Shown here: positions 26,450 to 34,136 of the stretch, piece by piece | Position numbering within the stretch: the stretch's first letter is position 1 | Layout of the letters: every line of letters starts with the position of its first letter | Assembly: GCF_000788395.1 (NCBI RefSeq) | Contig: NZ_CP009889.1 | Location: forward strand, 1,302,001 to 1,366,000 | Length of the DNA stretch: 64,000 nt | Reading direction: 5' to 3' | Source: Pseudoalteromonas piratica | GTDB lineage: Bacteria; Pseudomonadota; Gammaproteobacteria; Enterobacterales; Alteromonadaceae | Notes under the pieces: generated by a model | Told to the model about the DNA's origin: nothing | Seen by the model: only the letters and a program-made list of their open reading frames with translations | Database searches by the model: none | Position numbers and translations under genes: made by a program

Positions 26450-27793
26450 TCACTCAGTTTTAAACGTTGCTCTGCGACGAAGAAAACTTATCGCCAGTAA
26501 AGACATCACCATAAAAGAGAATGTCCCGCCACTGCTCTCACTTTGTTTATCCTCGGTAGGCTGGCCTGATGATGTATCTGTATTTGCACTGAAATTTGCA
26601 GTCAATTCAATGTTTGAACCTTTCGCAACACCACATTCAATATAACTACTTGCTGCATGATAGAAAAAGCTATGATTATTAAATTCACCCGTAGCGATAT
26701 CTTGATAGCCATCCATGTTAAAGTCAGCAACTTGCACTGCCGTTAACCCTTCTTCACCGGTAGCAATTTCTATAGCCGTATCATAGCTGCCCGCATTATT
26801 ATAAATAGTACGCAAGCTATATGGTCCATAGTGTGCAGTAACAATGTCCATATCACCATCATCATCAAGATCGGCAAATCCGACACCGTAAGGTGCTGTG
26901 CTTTGATCAATAACCATGCCTGCGAACCCGTCAGATTGACGGTACACAGACACATTACCCGTATCAATTTCAGCGGAAACAATCACCAGTCCATGATCAC
27001 TATCTACATAACTGTCTAATGTTACCGCTGCAGTATTTGCAATACTCTGGCTTTTTATATAACCATCTGCGGTTTTTTCATAGATTGCAACCTCTTGATT
27101 CTTAATTGAATTGACGAGTTTAAACAAATCACCAGAGCGATCAGCTGAAAAGCTCGAAATAATTAATTCCGCCGTACCATCGTTATTTAGGTCTGCCGCA
27201 CTAATGGCATAAGGAATGATGCTTGGAATGTTAATCACCTCTGATTCAGTTAATTGTCCTGACCCATCATTACTATAAACGCGCACTTGCTTCGCGCCAT
27301 ACTCTGCCACTAATAAATCAGAAAACCCATCATCATTCATATCATGGCTTGCCAATGCTGAAGGGTAATTTAATTGTGAAAACAAACTGCTTGACGTGAA
27401 GGTGCCATTCCCTTGATTTTGATACTTAATAATTTGTCCCCTAAAAAGGCTAATGCCCAACAAATCACTATCGCCATCATTATCAATGTCAACGGTTGCA
27501 AGTGTTTTAGCACCGCCGCCAGCCCTACCAATCGATGAACGTTCCAAGTTAGTTTTAACTCCCTGGCCAAAGTCACATTGCTGCCCACTCCAATGTGAAA
27601 AGCTGCCGCCCGAGTGTGCATTTGGTAAAAGCATTACGCTATTATTTTCGGTACTGATGGTGCAGCTATCACTACATGTTTCATCGCCATACTTAACGTT
27701 ACCATTACCGGCAACATCTAAAGTAATCTGGTTCGCAAGTGCACTAAAAGGCATGCTAACTAACATTGCAATCACACTGATTTTTTTGTTCAT
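26450..27793 (-). CDS. Secreted FG-GAP/VCBS beta-propeller protein with GlyGly-CTERM-like tail
   Basis: This 447-aa protein has a signal peptide (MNKKISVIAMLVSMPFSALA). The N-terminal part has a cysteine-rich segment (GDETCSDSCTIS). Residues about 95-370 contain six or more FG-GAP/VCBS repeats with DxDxDG calcium loops (ATVDIDNDGDSDLLGI, SHDMNDDGFSDLLVAEYG, ADLNNDGTAELIISSF, ADLDDDGDMDIVTAHYG, ADFNMDGYQDIATGEF), i.e. an integrin-like propeller. The C-terminus SSGGTFSFMVMSLLAISFLRRR resembles a GlyGly-CTERM/rhombosortase tail: small Gly pair, hydrophobic helix, basic end. It is probably a surface or extracellular protein. It diverges from the CadC-like regulator at 27911, which may control it. 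Confidence 0.82.
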   Translation of the reverse strand: MNKKISVIAMLVSMPFSALANQITLDVAGNGNVKYGDETCSDSCTISTENNSVMLLPNAHSGGSFSHWSGQQCDFGQGVKTNLERSSIGRAGGGAKTLATVDIDNDGDSDLLGISLFRGQIIKYQNQGNGTFTSSSLFSQLNYPSALASHDMNDDGFSDLLVAEYGAKQVRVYSNDGSGQLTESEVINIPSIIPYAISAADLNNDGTAELIISSFSADRSGDLFKLVNSIKNQEVAIYEKTADGYIKSQSIANTAAVTLDSYVDSDHGLVIVSAEIDTGNVSVYRQSDGFAGMVIDQSTAPYGVGFADLDDDGDMDIVTAHYGPYSLRTIYNNAGSYDTAIEIATGEEGLTAVQVADFNMDGYQDIATGEFNNHSFFYHAASSYIECGVAKGSNIELTANFSANTDTSSGQPTEDKQSESSGGTFSFMVMSLLAISFLRRRATFKTE

Positions 27794-27857
27794 TTTATTC
27801 TCCTAAACATTCAACGCTCAATAAAATGCCTATTCCATCTAATCAATTGCAATTGAG

Positions 27858-27888
27858 AAGTTATCTCGATAATATTTAAAAGTTATCT
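27858..27888. promoter_or_regulatory. Direct-repeat operator candidate between FG-GAP gene and CadC-like gene
   Basis: AAGTTATCT occurs at 27858-27866 and again at 27880-27888, 22 bp apart (about two helical turns). They lie on the same face between divergent start codons. OmpR-type winged helices such as CadC bind direct repeats with this kind of spacing, so this may be the site of the neighbouring regulator. An adjacent palindrome CAATTGCAATTG lies at about 27844. Confidence 0.4.
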
Positions 27889-27910
27889 TATTAATTTTCA
27901 GAAGGTTACA

Positions 27911-29890
27911 GTGGGCATTTTTTACATAGGGAAGTTTAAAATTGAACCGGAAAAGAATAAGGTAAGTTTACCCAAGGCTGAATTTCGACTAGAACCTCGT
28001 GTAATGTCTATATTATGCTACCTGGTCAAACACCCAGGTCAGGTGCTCAGTAAAGAGATGATTTTGAGTGTACTATGGCCGAATCAAACCCTCGAGCCTG
28101 AGCTAGTGACAAAAGCCGTTTTTGAAATTCGAAAAATACTTAATGATAATCCTAAGTCGCCTCAGTTTATCGAAACCATCCCTCGTAAAGGTTATGTGTT
28201 TATAGGCAAAGTAGAATCTAAAGCCACCAAACTAAACATCACCAGTCTCTTACTATTAGGGATTTCTACGTGTGCATTGATTTTCTTATTTTTTATCAAA
28301 AATACGCAGCAAAATGAGATTCAATTAGTTAACTTAACCACTAAAAAGACAATACGACACAGTAGCGATGGTGAAATCGATTCAATAAGCGTTAATAACC
28401 GAAACCAACTTTTGTTTACTCGCAAAGAGCACGCTTTGTCTGAGCTTTACCTACACGATAACAAAACGCTTAAAAACACCTTGCTTGACACACAACAATC
28501 TAAAATAAAAGACATATTTTCAACGAATGAGAGCGATTACATTATTAGTTGTGATGACGCTTGCTCAATTGTTAAGCGCAGCAAGAACAGGGTTATGCCT
28601 GTAATAACCTTAAATGAGAGAGTTGTTGAGTTGAGCGTTTCTCCGAATGAAAAGTGGCTAGCATTGCAAACCAGCAAACACAATAGACATAATGTTGTGC
28701 TAGTTTCGCTCGAAGATCAGGACGCTAAGCTTTTTTATCTCCCTCATGATGGCAGTGAAAAACACCCAGTATTTGCCAACAATGAAACCCTATATTACAT
28801 TTCACAATCAGCAGACAGAACAACCTATTTAGCCAATTACAATCTCGATACACGTCAAACACTGACACAACCTTTACCAATTGATAGGGTGGGTAGCTTA
28901 TCGCATTACTCCGGCGAAGAGTTCGTAATTGCTGGGCGCTATAATGGACAATATGCGTTGTGGCTATTGGCTTTAGAACCCATGTCACTGTCTGTGTTAG
29001 CAAACATTGATCCGCAGCAAAAAGTGGTTGGGGTCGCGATTGAAGCAAAAAACAAGGCGATTCATTATGCTGTACAAAATCGTCCCATCACGATTCAAAG
29101 CAAAGGCGCATTATCATTAAAAATCGAACATCCTAGCCTCAATCTTGATGGTGTATATCTCGCCCAAAGTAATAATCTCATTTTTAGTTCAAATCGTTCA
29201 GGAAGCTATGAAGTTTGGATAGAGTCAGATGGTCAACAATCAAAACTTACTGATATTAATGCAAGCTATATTCATGCGATTAAAGTAGATAACAAAGAAA
29301 AGTTGATTGCCTTTAGCTATACCAAAGACAAAACCAAACATATTGCAATTTACTCTTTATTAAATAATGCACTGATATCGGACTTTTCAATAAAGAACGA
29401 TAGTTATTTACTCAATTTTGATCACACCTCTACGCATTTATTTATTAGTCAGCGAGCGGCTCAAAACTATGATTTAGTAAGCTTAAATATCGAAAGCCAA
29501 ACACACGCTAAAATTGCAATTAATGTCGGTATTACAGCAATGAGTGATGAAAATGGGGTTTATTTCTATTCATTCAATGATCACACCCTACAGTATCAGG
29601 CTAATATTGGAAAAACTAATAAGCTGTATGACTTTAAAGATAAAGCACTGAGTATTAGAGCGAGTAGTATAAAACTAACAAAAGAGGGCTTCTTTTATTT
29701 AAGTAAGATCGAAAATCAGCAAGTTATCAGCTTTTTCGAGCTGACAACCCAAACAACTAAGCCATTATTTATGCTGAACGCGAATCAGTTTGTTACTGAT
29801 TTTGGTTTTATCAACCAAGAACCTTATGTTATCTATGATGAAGACGGCAGCGTTACCAGTCAGATAATCAGTTTAGAGGTAGTCGATTAA
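27911..29890 (+). CDS. CadC/ToxR-like transmembrane transcription regulator with propeller-like sensor
   Basis: This 659-aa protein is a membrane-bound one-component regulator. Residues 1-100 are an OmpR/CadC winged helix (RLEPRVMSILCYLVKHPGQVLSKEMILSVLWP, then ELVTKAVFEIRKILNDNPKSPQFIETIPRKGYVF). One transmembrane helix is at about 112-131 (LLLLGISTCALIFLFFI). The remaining 500 residues are periplasmic, with TolB/WD-like beta-propeller rhythm (SVSPNEKWLALQTSKHNRHNVVLVS; IFSSNRSGSYEVWIES). The start is GTG 27911, with AGAAGG 6 nt upstream, which keeps the winged helix intact. It diverges from the FG-GAP gene, its most likely target, and from itself via the direct repeats at 27858. Confidence 0.88.
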   Translation: MGIFYIGKFKIEPEKNKVSLPKAEFRLEPRVMSILCYLVKHPGQVLSKEMILSVLWPNQTLEPELVTKAVFEIRKILNDNPKSPQFIETIPRKGYVFIGKVESKATKLNITSLLLLGISTCALIFLFFIKNTQQNEIQLVNLTTKKTIRHSSDGEIDSISVNNRNQLLFTRKEHALSELYLHDNKTLKNTLLDTQQSKIKDIFSTNESDYIISCDDACSIVKRSKNRVMPVITLNERVVELSVSPNEKWLALQTSKHNRHNVVLVSLEDQDAKLFYLPHDGSEKHPVFANNETLYYISQSADRTTYLANYNLDTRQTLTQPLPIDRVGSLSHYSGEEFVIAGRYNGQYALWLLALEPMSLSVLANIDPQQKVVGVAIEAKNKAIHYAVQNRPITIQSKGALSLKIEHPSLNLDGVYLAQSNNLIFSSNRSGSYEVWIESDGQQSKLTDINASYIHAIKVDNKEKLIAFSYTKDKTKHIAIYSLLNNALISDFSIKNDSYLLNFDHTSTHLFISQRAAQNYDLVSLNIESQTHAKIAINVGITAMSDENGVYFYSFNDHTLQYQANIGKTNKLYDFKDKALSIRASSIKLTKEGFFYLSKIENQQVISFFELTTQTTKPLFMLNANQFVTDFGFINQEPYVIYDEDGSVTSQIISLEVVD

Positions 29891-29928
29891 CCCGAACGAA
29901 CACTTAAATTCGGGTTCATCAAGGCAAT

Positions 29929-30447
29929 TTAAAGCGCATTGAGAATATTTTTAACAAAGGGTGATTTAGCTTTGCCATAGTCATCTTGCACTGTTGTACC
30001 ACGCGCGATCACTTCCCGTTTTTTTGCTTCATAAGCCGCCCTATCCGCAGGATTATTGAGCATATGCTGTTTATATTTCACTTGTTTTAAATGCTCTTCA
30101 CTGTTTTTTTCAATCACATGCATGTGCACATTAAACGTTTCATTTTCAAAAATTACAGCAATGTCTTTACGTGGCCTTGAATCAGGAAAAGGATTGTCAC
30201 TATGCTGATCAACAAAGCCGAAGTGTTTAAGGTGAGCAACAGCTTCTTCTAACTTTCCTGGTGGGTACAAAATAGAAATATCAATAATCCCCTTGCCCGC
30301 TACTTGAAACGAAGAAGAGCCGAAGTGAAGAAAGTCGAATCGCTTTTCTTCAAGTTTATTAATTACTGCTGCTGCGACATCTAAATAAATTGCGCGCCAT
30401 GGATTGAAACTGGCAGGAACGAGACTGTATTTGCAAAAAGAGAGCAT
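29929..30447 (-). CDS. GrpB-family (UPF0157) nucleotidyltransferase-like protein
   Basis: This 172-aa cytosolic protein matches the GrpB family. HFGSSSFQVAGKGIIDISI (about 41-59) corresponds to the nucleotidyltransferase-fold motif (usual form HIGSTSVPGLxAKPIIDI), with NVHMHVIE in the middle. The C-terminal YKQHMLNNPADRAAYEAKKREVI block is typical (LRxNPxxxxxYxxLK). The usual second Ser/Thr of the GSTS loop is Ser here and Pro is missing, so activity is uncertain. Members' substrates are unknown. Its start region (ATG 30447) faces a Fur-like control region at 30480-30566. Confidence 0.75.
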   Translation of the reverse strand: MLSFCKYSLVPASFNPWRAIYLDVAAAVINKLEEKRFDFLHFGSSSFQVAGKGIIDISILYPPGKLEEAVAHLKHFGFVDQHSDNPFPDSRPRKDIAVIFENETFNVHMHVIEKNSEEHLKQVKYKQHMLNNPADRAAYEAKKREVIARGTTVQDDYGKAKSPFVKNILNAL

Positions 30448-30539
30448 TTAAAAACATCCATAAAAATATTCACTCATAATAACATGTGTTTAACCACAAT
30501 CATTATGCTTGCGTGAATAATAAAAACCGCAAAACCGTA

Positions 30540-30566
30540 TTGCGAATGATTATCACTTGATATAAT
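30540..30566 (+). promoter_or_regulatory. Fur-box-overlapped promoter of a small RNA
   Basis: TGCGAAT-G-ATTATCA (30541-30555) matches the Fur 7-1-7 site TGATAAT-n-ATTATCA at 12 of 14 positions. It overlaps a -35-like TTGCGA (30540-30545) and leads to a perfect TATAAT at 30561-30566. The spacing of 15 bp is short but usable. A weaker AATCATTAT element is at about 30497-30505. Iron-loaded Fur bound here would shut off plus-strand transcription. Confidence 0.65.
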
Positions 30567-30572
30567 ATCACC

Positions 30573-30728
30573 TGAGTTGGCTTAATGGTTATCTCTGATT
30601 AAAGCTGATATTTCTACAAGGCTTATTTTTCAATAAAACGAGTTCCCTGAGATTTAGTAACTGTTCACCTATTTAGGTAGCTCCCCTACTAAGTTAACAC
30701 ACCCAAGGGCACCTAAGTGCCCTTTTTA
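30573..30728 (+). ncRNA. Candidate Fur-repressed small RNA (RyhB/PrrF-like role)
   Basis: A plus-strand promoter with an overlapping Fur box (30540-30566) and a strong intrinsic terminator (30705-30727) bound a region of about 155 nt with no coding frame longer than a few codons. Inside it, TTAG-g-TAG / CTA-CTAA (30673-30692) forms a hairpin whose loop is CTCCC, an exposed C-rich seed as seen in several iron-responsive sRNAs. The terminator's T-run is on the plus strand, so it does not serve the minus-strand araC-type gene it touches. The likely role, by analogy, is to lower iron-using proteins under iron starvation. No homology to RyhB was seen; the ends are predictions. Confidence 0.55.
30705..30727 (+). 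terminator. Intrinsic terminator of the candidate sRNA
   Basis: AAGGGCAC (30705-30712) pairs with GTGCCCTT (30717-30724) around CTAA, then T to 30727. On the minus strand the hairpin is followed by GGGTGTG, so it is not a good terminator for the AraC-type gene. Confidence 0.8.
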
Positions 30729-31598
30729 ATTTATAAGATCATGATTAAGTAATTGCTGACGGAATTTGCGCGGAGTACAGCCTTTAATTGCTAAAAAACG
30801 GCGATTAAAGTTAGATACATTATTGAAGCCACATTGATCACTGATTACTGAAATAGGTGAAGAGCTACTGATTAATAATTTACACGCTTTACCAATACGT
30901 AATCTGTTTATAAACTCTGTGAGCGTGTACTCTGTTCGTTGTTTGAAGTAACGATGGAAATGATTTGTTGACATATGAGCAAGCTCTGCAAGCTGCTCGG
31001 CATATAAGCTTTCAGTATAATTTTCGTAAATAAATTCAATTACTTGATTAAGTTTTCCATTGTTTTTTTCTAATTGTTTACCAAAAGCAAACATGGGTGA
31101 AGACAAAGTATGCTGCTGCGTATCATCTAACATGATGGTAAGTAACTCTAACAGAAGAATAAACCGTTGAGCGCCACTTGCCTCATCCATTTTTTCAAAT
31201 AAGTGCTTGGCTGAGAGTGCGCAGGCAGTGGAAAATTTAATGCCTTTTAGAGAACGGGTTAACAATGACATCATTCCTTGCAATTCTTTGTGGTCTCGCA
31301 CGAGTTTATCAAGCCAATTAACGGGCACTTGAGCGACATAAACAATTTGCTCTGAGCCATCACTATTACTTTCAGATTGCCAGGTATGGGGTAAATTAGG
31401 CCCCATAAAAACTAAATCATAGTCACCATATTCAGCGATGTGGTCACCGATATGGCGCACTCCTTTACTATTTAAGGTTAAACAGATTTCGTATTCAGGA
31501 TGGTAATGCCAACTAAATGGCAGATAAGGCATTTGATATTTATGATAACGCCATGATGCGTCCGTTGGCGTGATAATTTTTTCGCAAAAGGCGCGCAT
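30726..31598 (-). CDS. AraC-family regulator, probable controller of the GlcNAc operon
   Basis: This 290-aa protein has an N-terminal cupin-like sensor with the metal/ligand-type cluster FSWHYHPEYEI (about 28-38) and GPNLPHTWQS. The C-terminal double helix-turn-helix (about 185-288) has YAEQLAELAHMSTNHFHRYFKQRTEYTLTEFINRLRIGKA and ISVISDQCGFNNVSNFNRRFLAIKGCTPRKFRQ, the full AraC signature. It is divergent from the FHS carrier/ROK kinase/hexosaminidase operon across a 418-bp region with several inverted repeats, so control of that operon is likely. The ligand is presumably a chitin-derived sugar (inference). Confidence 0.88.
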   Translation of the reverse strand: MRAFCEKIITPTDASWRYHKYQMPYLPFSWHYHPEYEICLTLNSKGVRHIGDHIAEYGDYDLVFMGPNLPHTWQSESNSDGSEQIVYVAQVPVNWLDKLVRDHKELQGMMSLLTRSLKGIKFSTACALSAKHLFEKMDEASGAQRFILLLELLTIMLDDTQQHTLSSPMFAFGKQLEKNNGKLNQVIEFIYENYTESLYAEQLAELAHMSTNHFHRYFKQRTEYTLTEFINRLRIGKACKLLISSSSPISVISDQCGFNNVSNFNRRFLAIKGCTPRKFRQQLLNHDLIN

Positions 31599-32016
31599 TT
31601 ATTATAATTCCCGACGTGAAGTTACATAATATTTCACCAAAATTACAAACCCGCTTTAATACTATTCTAACAAGTAACAATACTTTTCTATTTTATTTTA
31701 GGGCTTACTTCTGTGCTATTAGATAAAAGTCGCACGCACTGAGAGTTGGCTACTAAAAAACCCCAAACAAACTGCATGATGATTGAATAGTATTACTAGT
31801 AAATAGAAAAATACCGCTTACACGTGAGATTCATTGGCAGACTAAATAACGTTTACTGTCGGATCTGGTATTTCCCCCTAAGAAATGGCTAAACAGACAT
31901 GTAAACACGAGGTGGTAGTAATCCCCTTGATTTTGTCTGCCCGCCATAAATCATATTTTTGCTACCACCTCATTATTTGAACAACTTACCAATATAACAA
32001 TAATTAGGATTAAACT
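31599..32016. promoter_or_regulatory. 418-bp divergent control region with inverted repeats
   Basis: No gene is seen in this stretch. It contains AATACTATTC (31658-31667) with its complement GAATAGTATT (31785-31794), and TTTTCTATTT (31684-31693) with AAATAGAAAA (31801-31810). These are two inverted pairs in interleaved order. GAGGTGGTAG (31909-31918) and CTACCACCTC (31962-31971) form a third, perfect 10-bp pair around 43 bases, closer to the carrier gene. They could be AraC-type looping sites or leader RNA structures. Promoters were not assigned. Confidence 0.5.
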
Positions 32017-33261
32017 ATGAAAGCCTATCCGGTCGTGCTTTTGGTACTCATCACATTCTTTGTGATTTCGTTTGTCACAAACTTACTGGGTCCCATTTTC
32101 CCAGCCTTAATTGACAGTTATCAAATTGGGTTATTGCTTGCAGGCTTCTTTCCTTTTGCTTTTTTTGCTGCCTACGGCTTAATGTCTATTCCTGCAGGTT
32201 TACTGGCTCAGGAAAAAGGTGAGAAATTCGTTATTGTGTTTGCTTTTGCATTAGCAACATTGGGCGCAATTTTATTTGTTGTATTACCCACTTTTGCCAT
32301 GGCAATGTTTGCTTTATTTACCATCGGCAGTGCGATGGCCCTGTTGCAAGTTGCCATCAATCCACTACTTAGACGCGCTGGCGGTGAGCAACATTTCGCG
32401 GCATTTTCAGTGGCAGCACAACTGCTGTTTGGTGCAGCTGCAACCCTATCGCCAATTGTATACAGCAGCCTAGTCTCGCATATTCAAACTGGTAGCGAAT
32501 TAGGTCAACAATTAAGTACCTTTACTCAGCCAAATAAAGACTGGTTAATTATGTATGCCTTGTTTGCTGTTATCAGTATCATCATGCTGATTATTACTCT
32601 TTTTACCGTCATTCCCAAAGCGCAACAGGGCTCAACTACAATTCGCTTTAGCGAGTCCTTAGCACTGTTTAAAGACAAAACGGTATTGTTATTTTTTATT
32701 GCCATTGCCTGTTATGTTGGTTTAGAACAAGGTATCGCTAACTCAATTTCAGTATTTTTAGCCACTTACCACGACGTTGATCCAAATACCCAAGGTACAG
32801 AAGTGGTCAGTCAATTTTGGCTACTGCTTACCATTGGGTGCATTTTAGGCTTAGCACTATTGAAAATCATGGATGCAAAACAAGTACTCAAACTGTTTTC
32901 TATTGGTGCGGCATGCTCGCTCATGTTTGCTATTTTTGGCACAAAAGAAATAGCATTAATTGCATTCCCTGCCTCGGGCTTCTTTTTGTCAATTATGTGG
33001 TCGGTGATTTTCTCTCTCGGTTTAAACTCTGTTGCCAAAGGACACAGTGCAGTTTCTGGCATTTTATGTACGGGTATTGTGGGTGGCGCACTCGCATCGC
33101 CTATTATTGGCTTTTTCGCGGAGCTCTCAGGCGACCTTCGTTTTTCACTTCTGGTGCTATTAATACCATTAGGCTTTATTTTTAGTGTCAGTGTGTGGGC
33201 CAAGCCACTTATTAAAAACCACACAATTCAACTCGTTAAAAAACGCACAGCAATGGATTAA
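32017..33261 (+). CDS. nagP: FHS/NagP-like sugar carrier (N-acetylglucosamine/chitobiose import)
   Basis: This 414-aa major facilitator has 12 membrane segments, of the fucose-galactose-glucose/H+ symporter branch. The opening FFVISFVTNLLGPIFPALIDSYQIGLLLAGFFPFAFFAAYGLMSIPAGLLAQEKG is the typical FHS N-terminus with its A-motif-like loop. GxxxNPLLRRAGG is in helix 4-5, and SIMWSVIFSLGLNSVAKGHSAVSGILCTGIVGGALASPIIG is near the end. NagP carriers of Shewanella/Alteromonas belong to this branch. Co-location with a sugar kinase (gap 8 bp) and a GH20 hexosaminidase supports GlcNAc or a related amino sugar as substrate. ATG 32017 has AGGAT 9 nt upstream. Confidence 0.82.
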   Translation: MKAYPVVLLVLITFFVISFVTNLLGPIFPALIDSYQIGLLLAGFFPFAFFAAYGLMSIPAGLLAQEKGEKFVIVFAFALATLGAILFVVLPTFAMAMFALFTIGSAMALLQVAINPLLRRAGGEQHFAAFSVAAQLLFGAAATLSPIVYSSLVSHIQTGSELGQQLSTFTQPNKDWLIMYALFAVISIIMLIITLFTVIPKAQQGSTTIRFSESLALFKDKTVLLFFIAIACYVGLEQGIANSISVFLATYHDVDPNTQGTEVVSQFWLLLTIGCILGLALLKIMDAKQVLKLFSIGAACSLMFAIFGTKEIALIAFPASGFFLSIMWSVIFSLGLNSVAKGHSAVSGILCTGIVGGALASPIIGFFAELSGDLRFSLLVLLIPLGFIFSVSVWAKPLIKNHTIQLVKKRTAMD

Positions 33262-33269
33262 AAACGATT

Positions 33270-34136
33270 ATGACGAACCAAGTTTCCCCTTACATTACCT
33301 GTGTCGACCTCGGTGGCACTAAACTCGCGATAGCAAATATATGTAATGGTCGCATAATCTCATCAAAGCGACAGCCGATAAACAGCACCCTAAATGCAGC
33401 TGATTTTAATGCCTTTTTAATCGAACAACTTAGTCCTTTTATAACAGAAAGTTGCCAAGGCATTTGTATTGGTGTTCCCGGTTTAGTTGAAACACACTCT
33501 GGCTTTGTAATCGAAGTACTCAACATTCCTAAATGGCACAACGTGGCTTTAAAAACACTATTTGAAAAACACTTTAAAGTACCAACACTGGTTCATAACG
33601 ATGCCAACTGTTTTACCTATGGCATTTTTAAACACGCTAATTATCAACATTTTGATAATGTGGTGGGTGTTACATTAGGCACCGGGCTCGGTGCAGGACT
33701 CATTTTAAATAATCAGCTTTATACAGGAAAACAATCAGCAGCCGGGGAGTTTGGCAGTTTTCCTTACTTAGATGGCATTATTGAGCACTATTGTTCTGGA
33801 CAATTTTTTAAACGACAAGGCCTTGATGGGTTAACCACTTTTGAACAAGCGCAGGCTGGAGAAACAAAAGCCCTTAACTTATTTAGTGAACTGGGTACGC
33901 ACTTGGGCAGCGCAATCGTTCAGGTTGTTCAAGCCTTTAACCCAGACGCTATCGTATTTGGCGGCTCAGTTGCCAAAAGTGCGCCTTTCTTTCTCCCTAA
34001 CCTGCAGCAAACATTAAAAAGCACACTGCCACCAAGCGTATTTAGCGCGCTGCAAGTTCATTACACACAAGACGCCAATACTGCTTTATTTGGTGCCTAT
34101 CACCTTTTTACTTCTGAGGTTATGACACGTGATTAA
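33270..34136 (+). CDS. nagK: ROK-family sugar kinase, probable N-acetylglucosamine kinase
   Basis: This 288-aa protein shows the ROK fold: CVDLGGTKLAIA (phosphate loop, residues 11-22), GICIGVPGLVE, HNDANCFTYG (catalytic Asp in the NDAN block, about 111) and GVTLGTGLGAGLILN (about 134-148). After GEFGSFPYLDG the zinc site is gone: the usual GH(x)11-13CxCGxxGCxE appears as GSFPYLDGIIEHYCSGQF, with Ser for the metal-binding His and a single Cys. It is therefore a ROK kinase without the structural zinc centre. It should phosphorylate the imported amino sugar. It sits 8 bp after the carrier stop and its end overlaps the hexosaminidase start by 8 bp. Confidence 0.82.
   Translation: MTNQVSPYITCVDLGGTKLAIANICNGRIISSKRQPINSTLNAADFNAFLIEQLSPFITESCQGICIGVPGLVETHSGFVIEVLNIPKWHNVALKTLFEKHFKVPTLVHNDANCFTYGIFKHANYQHFDNVVGVTLGTGLGAGLILNNQLYTGKQSAAGEFGSFPYLDGIIEHYCSGQFFKRQGLDGLTTFEQAQAGETKALNLFSELGTHLGSAIVQVVQAFNPDAIVFGGSVAKSAPFFLPNLQQTLKSTLPPSVFSALQVHYTQDANTALFGAYHLFTSEVMTRD

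Noticed and set aside
29889..29916. AACCCGAA/TTCGGGTT inverted repeat after the CadC-like gene
   Set aside because: A weak stem with a 12-base loop and no T-run; not convincing as a terminator.
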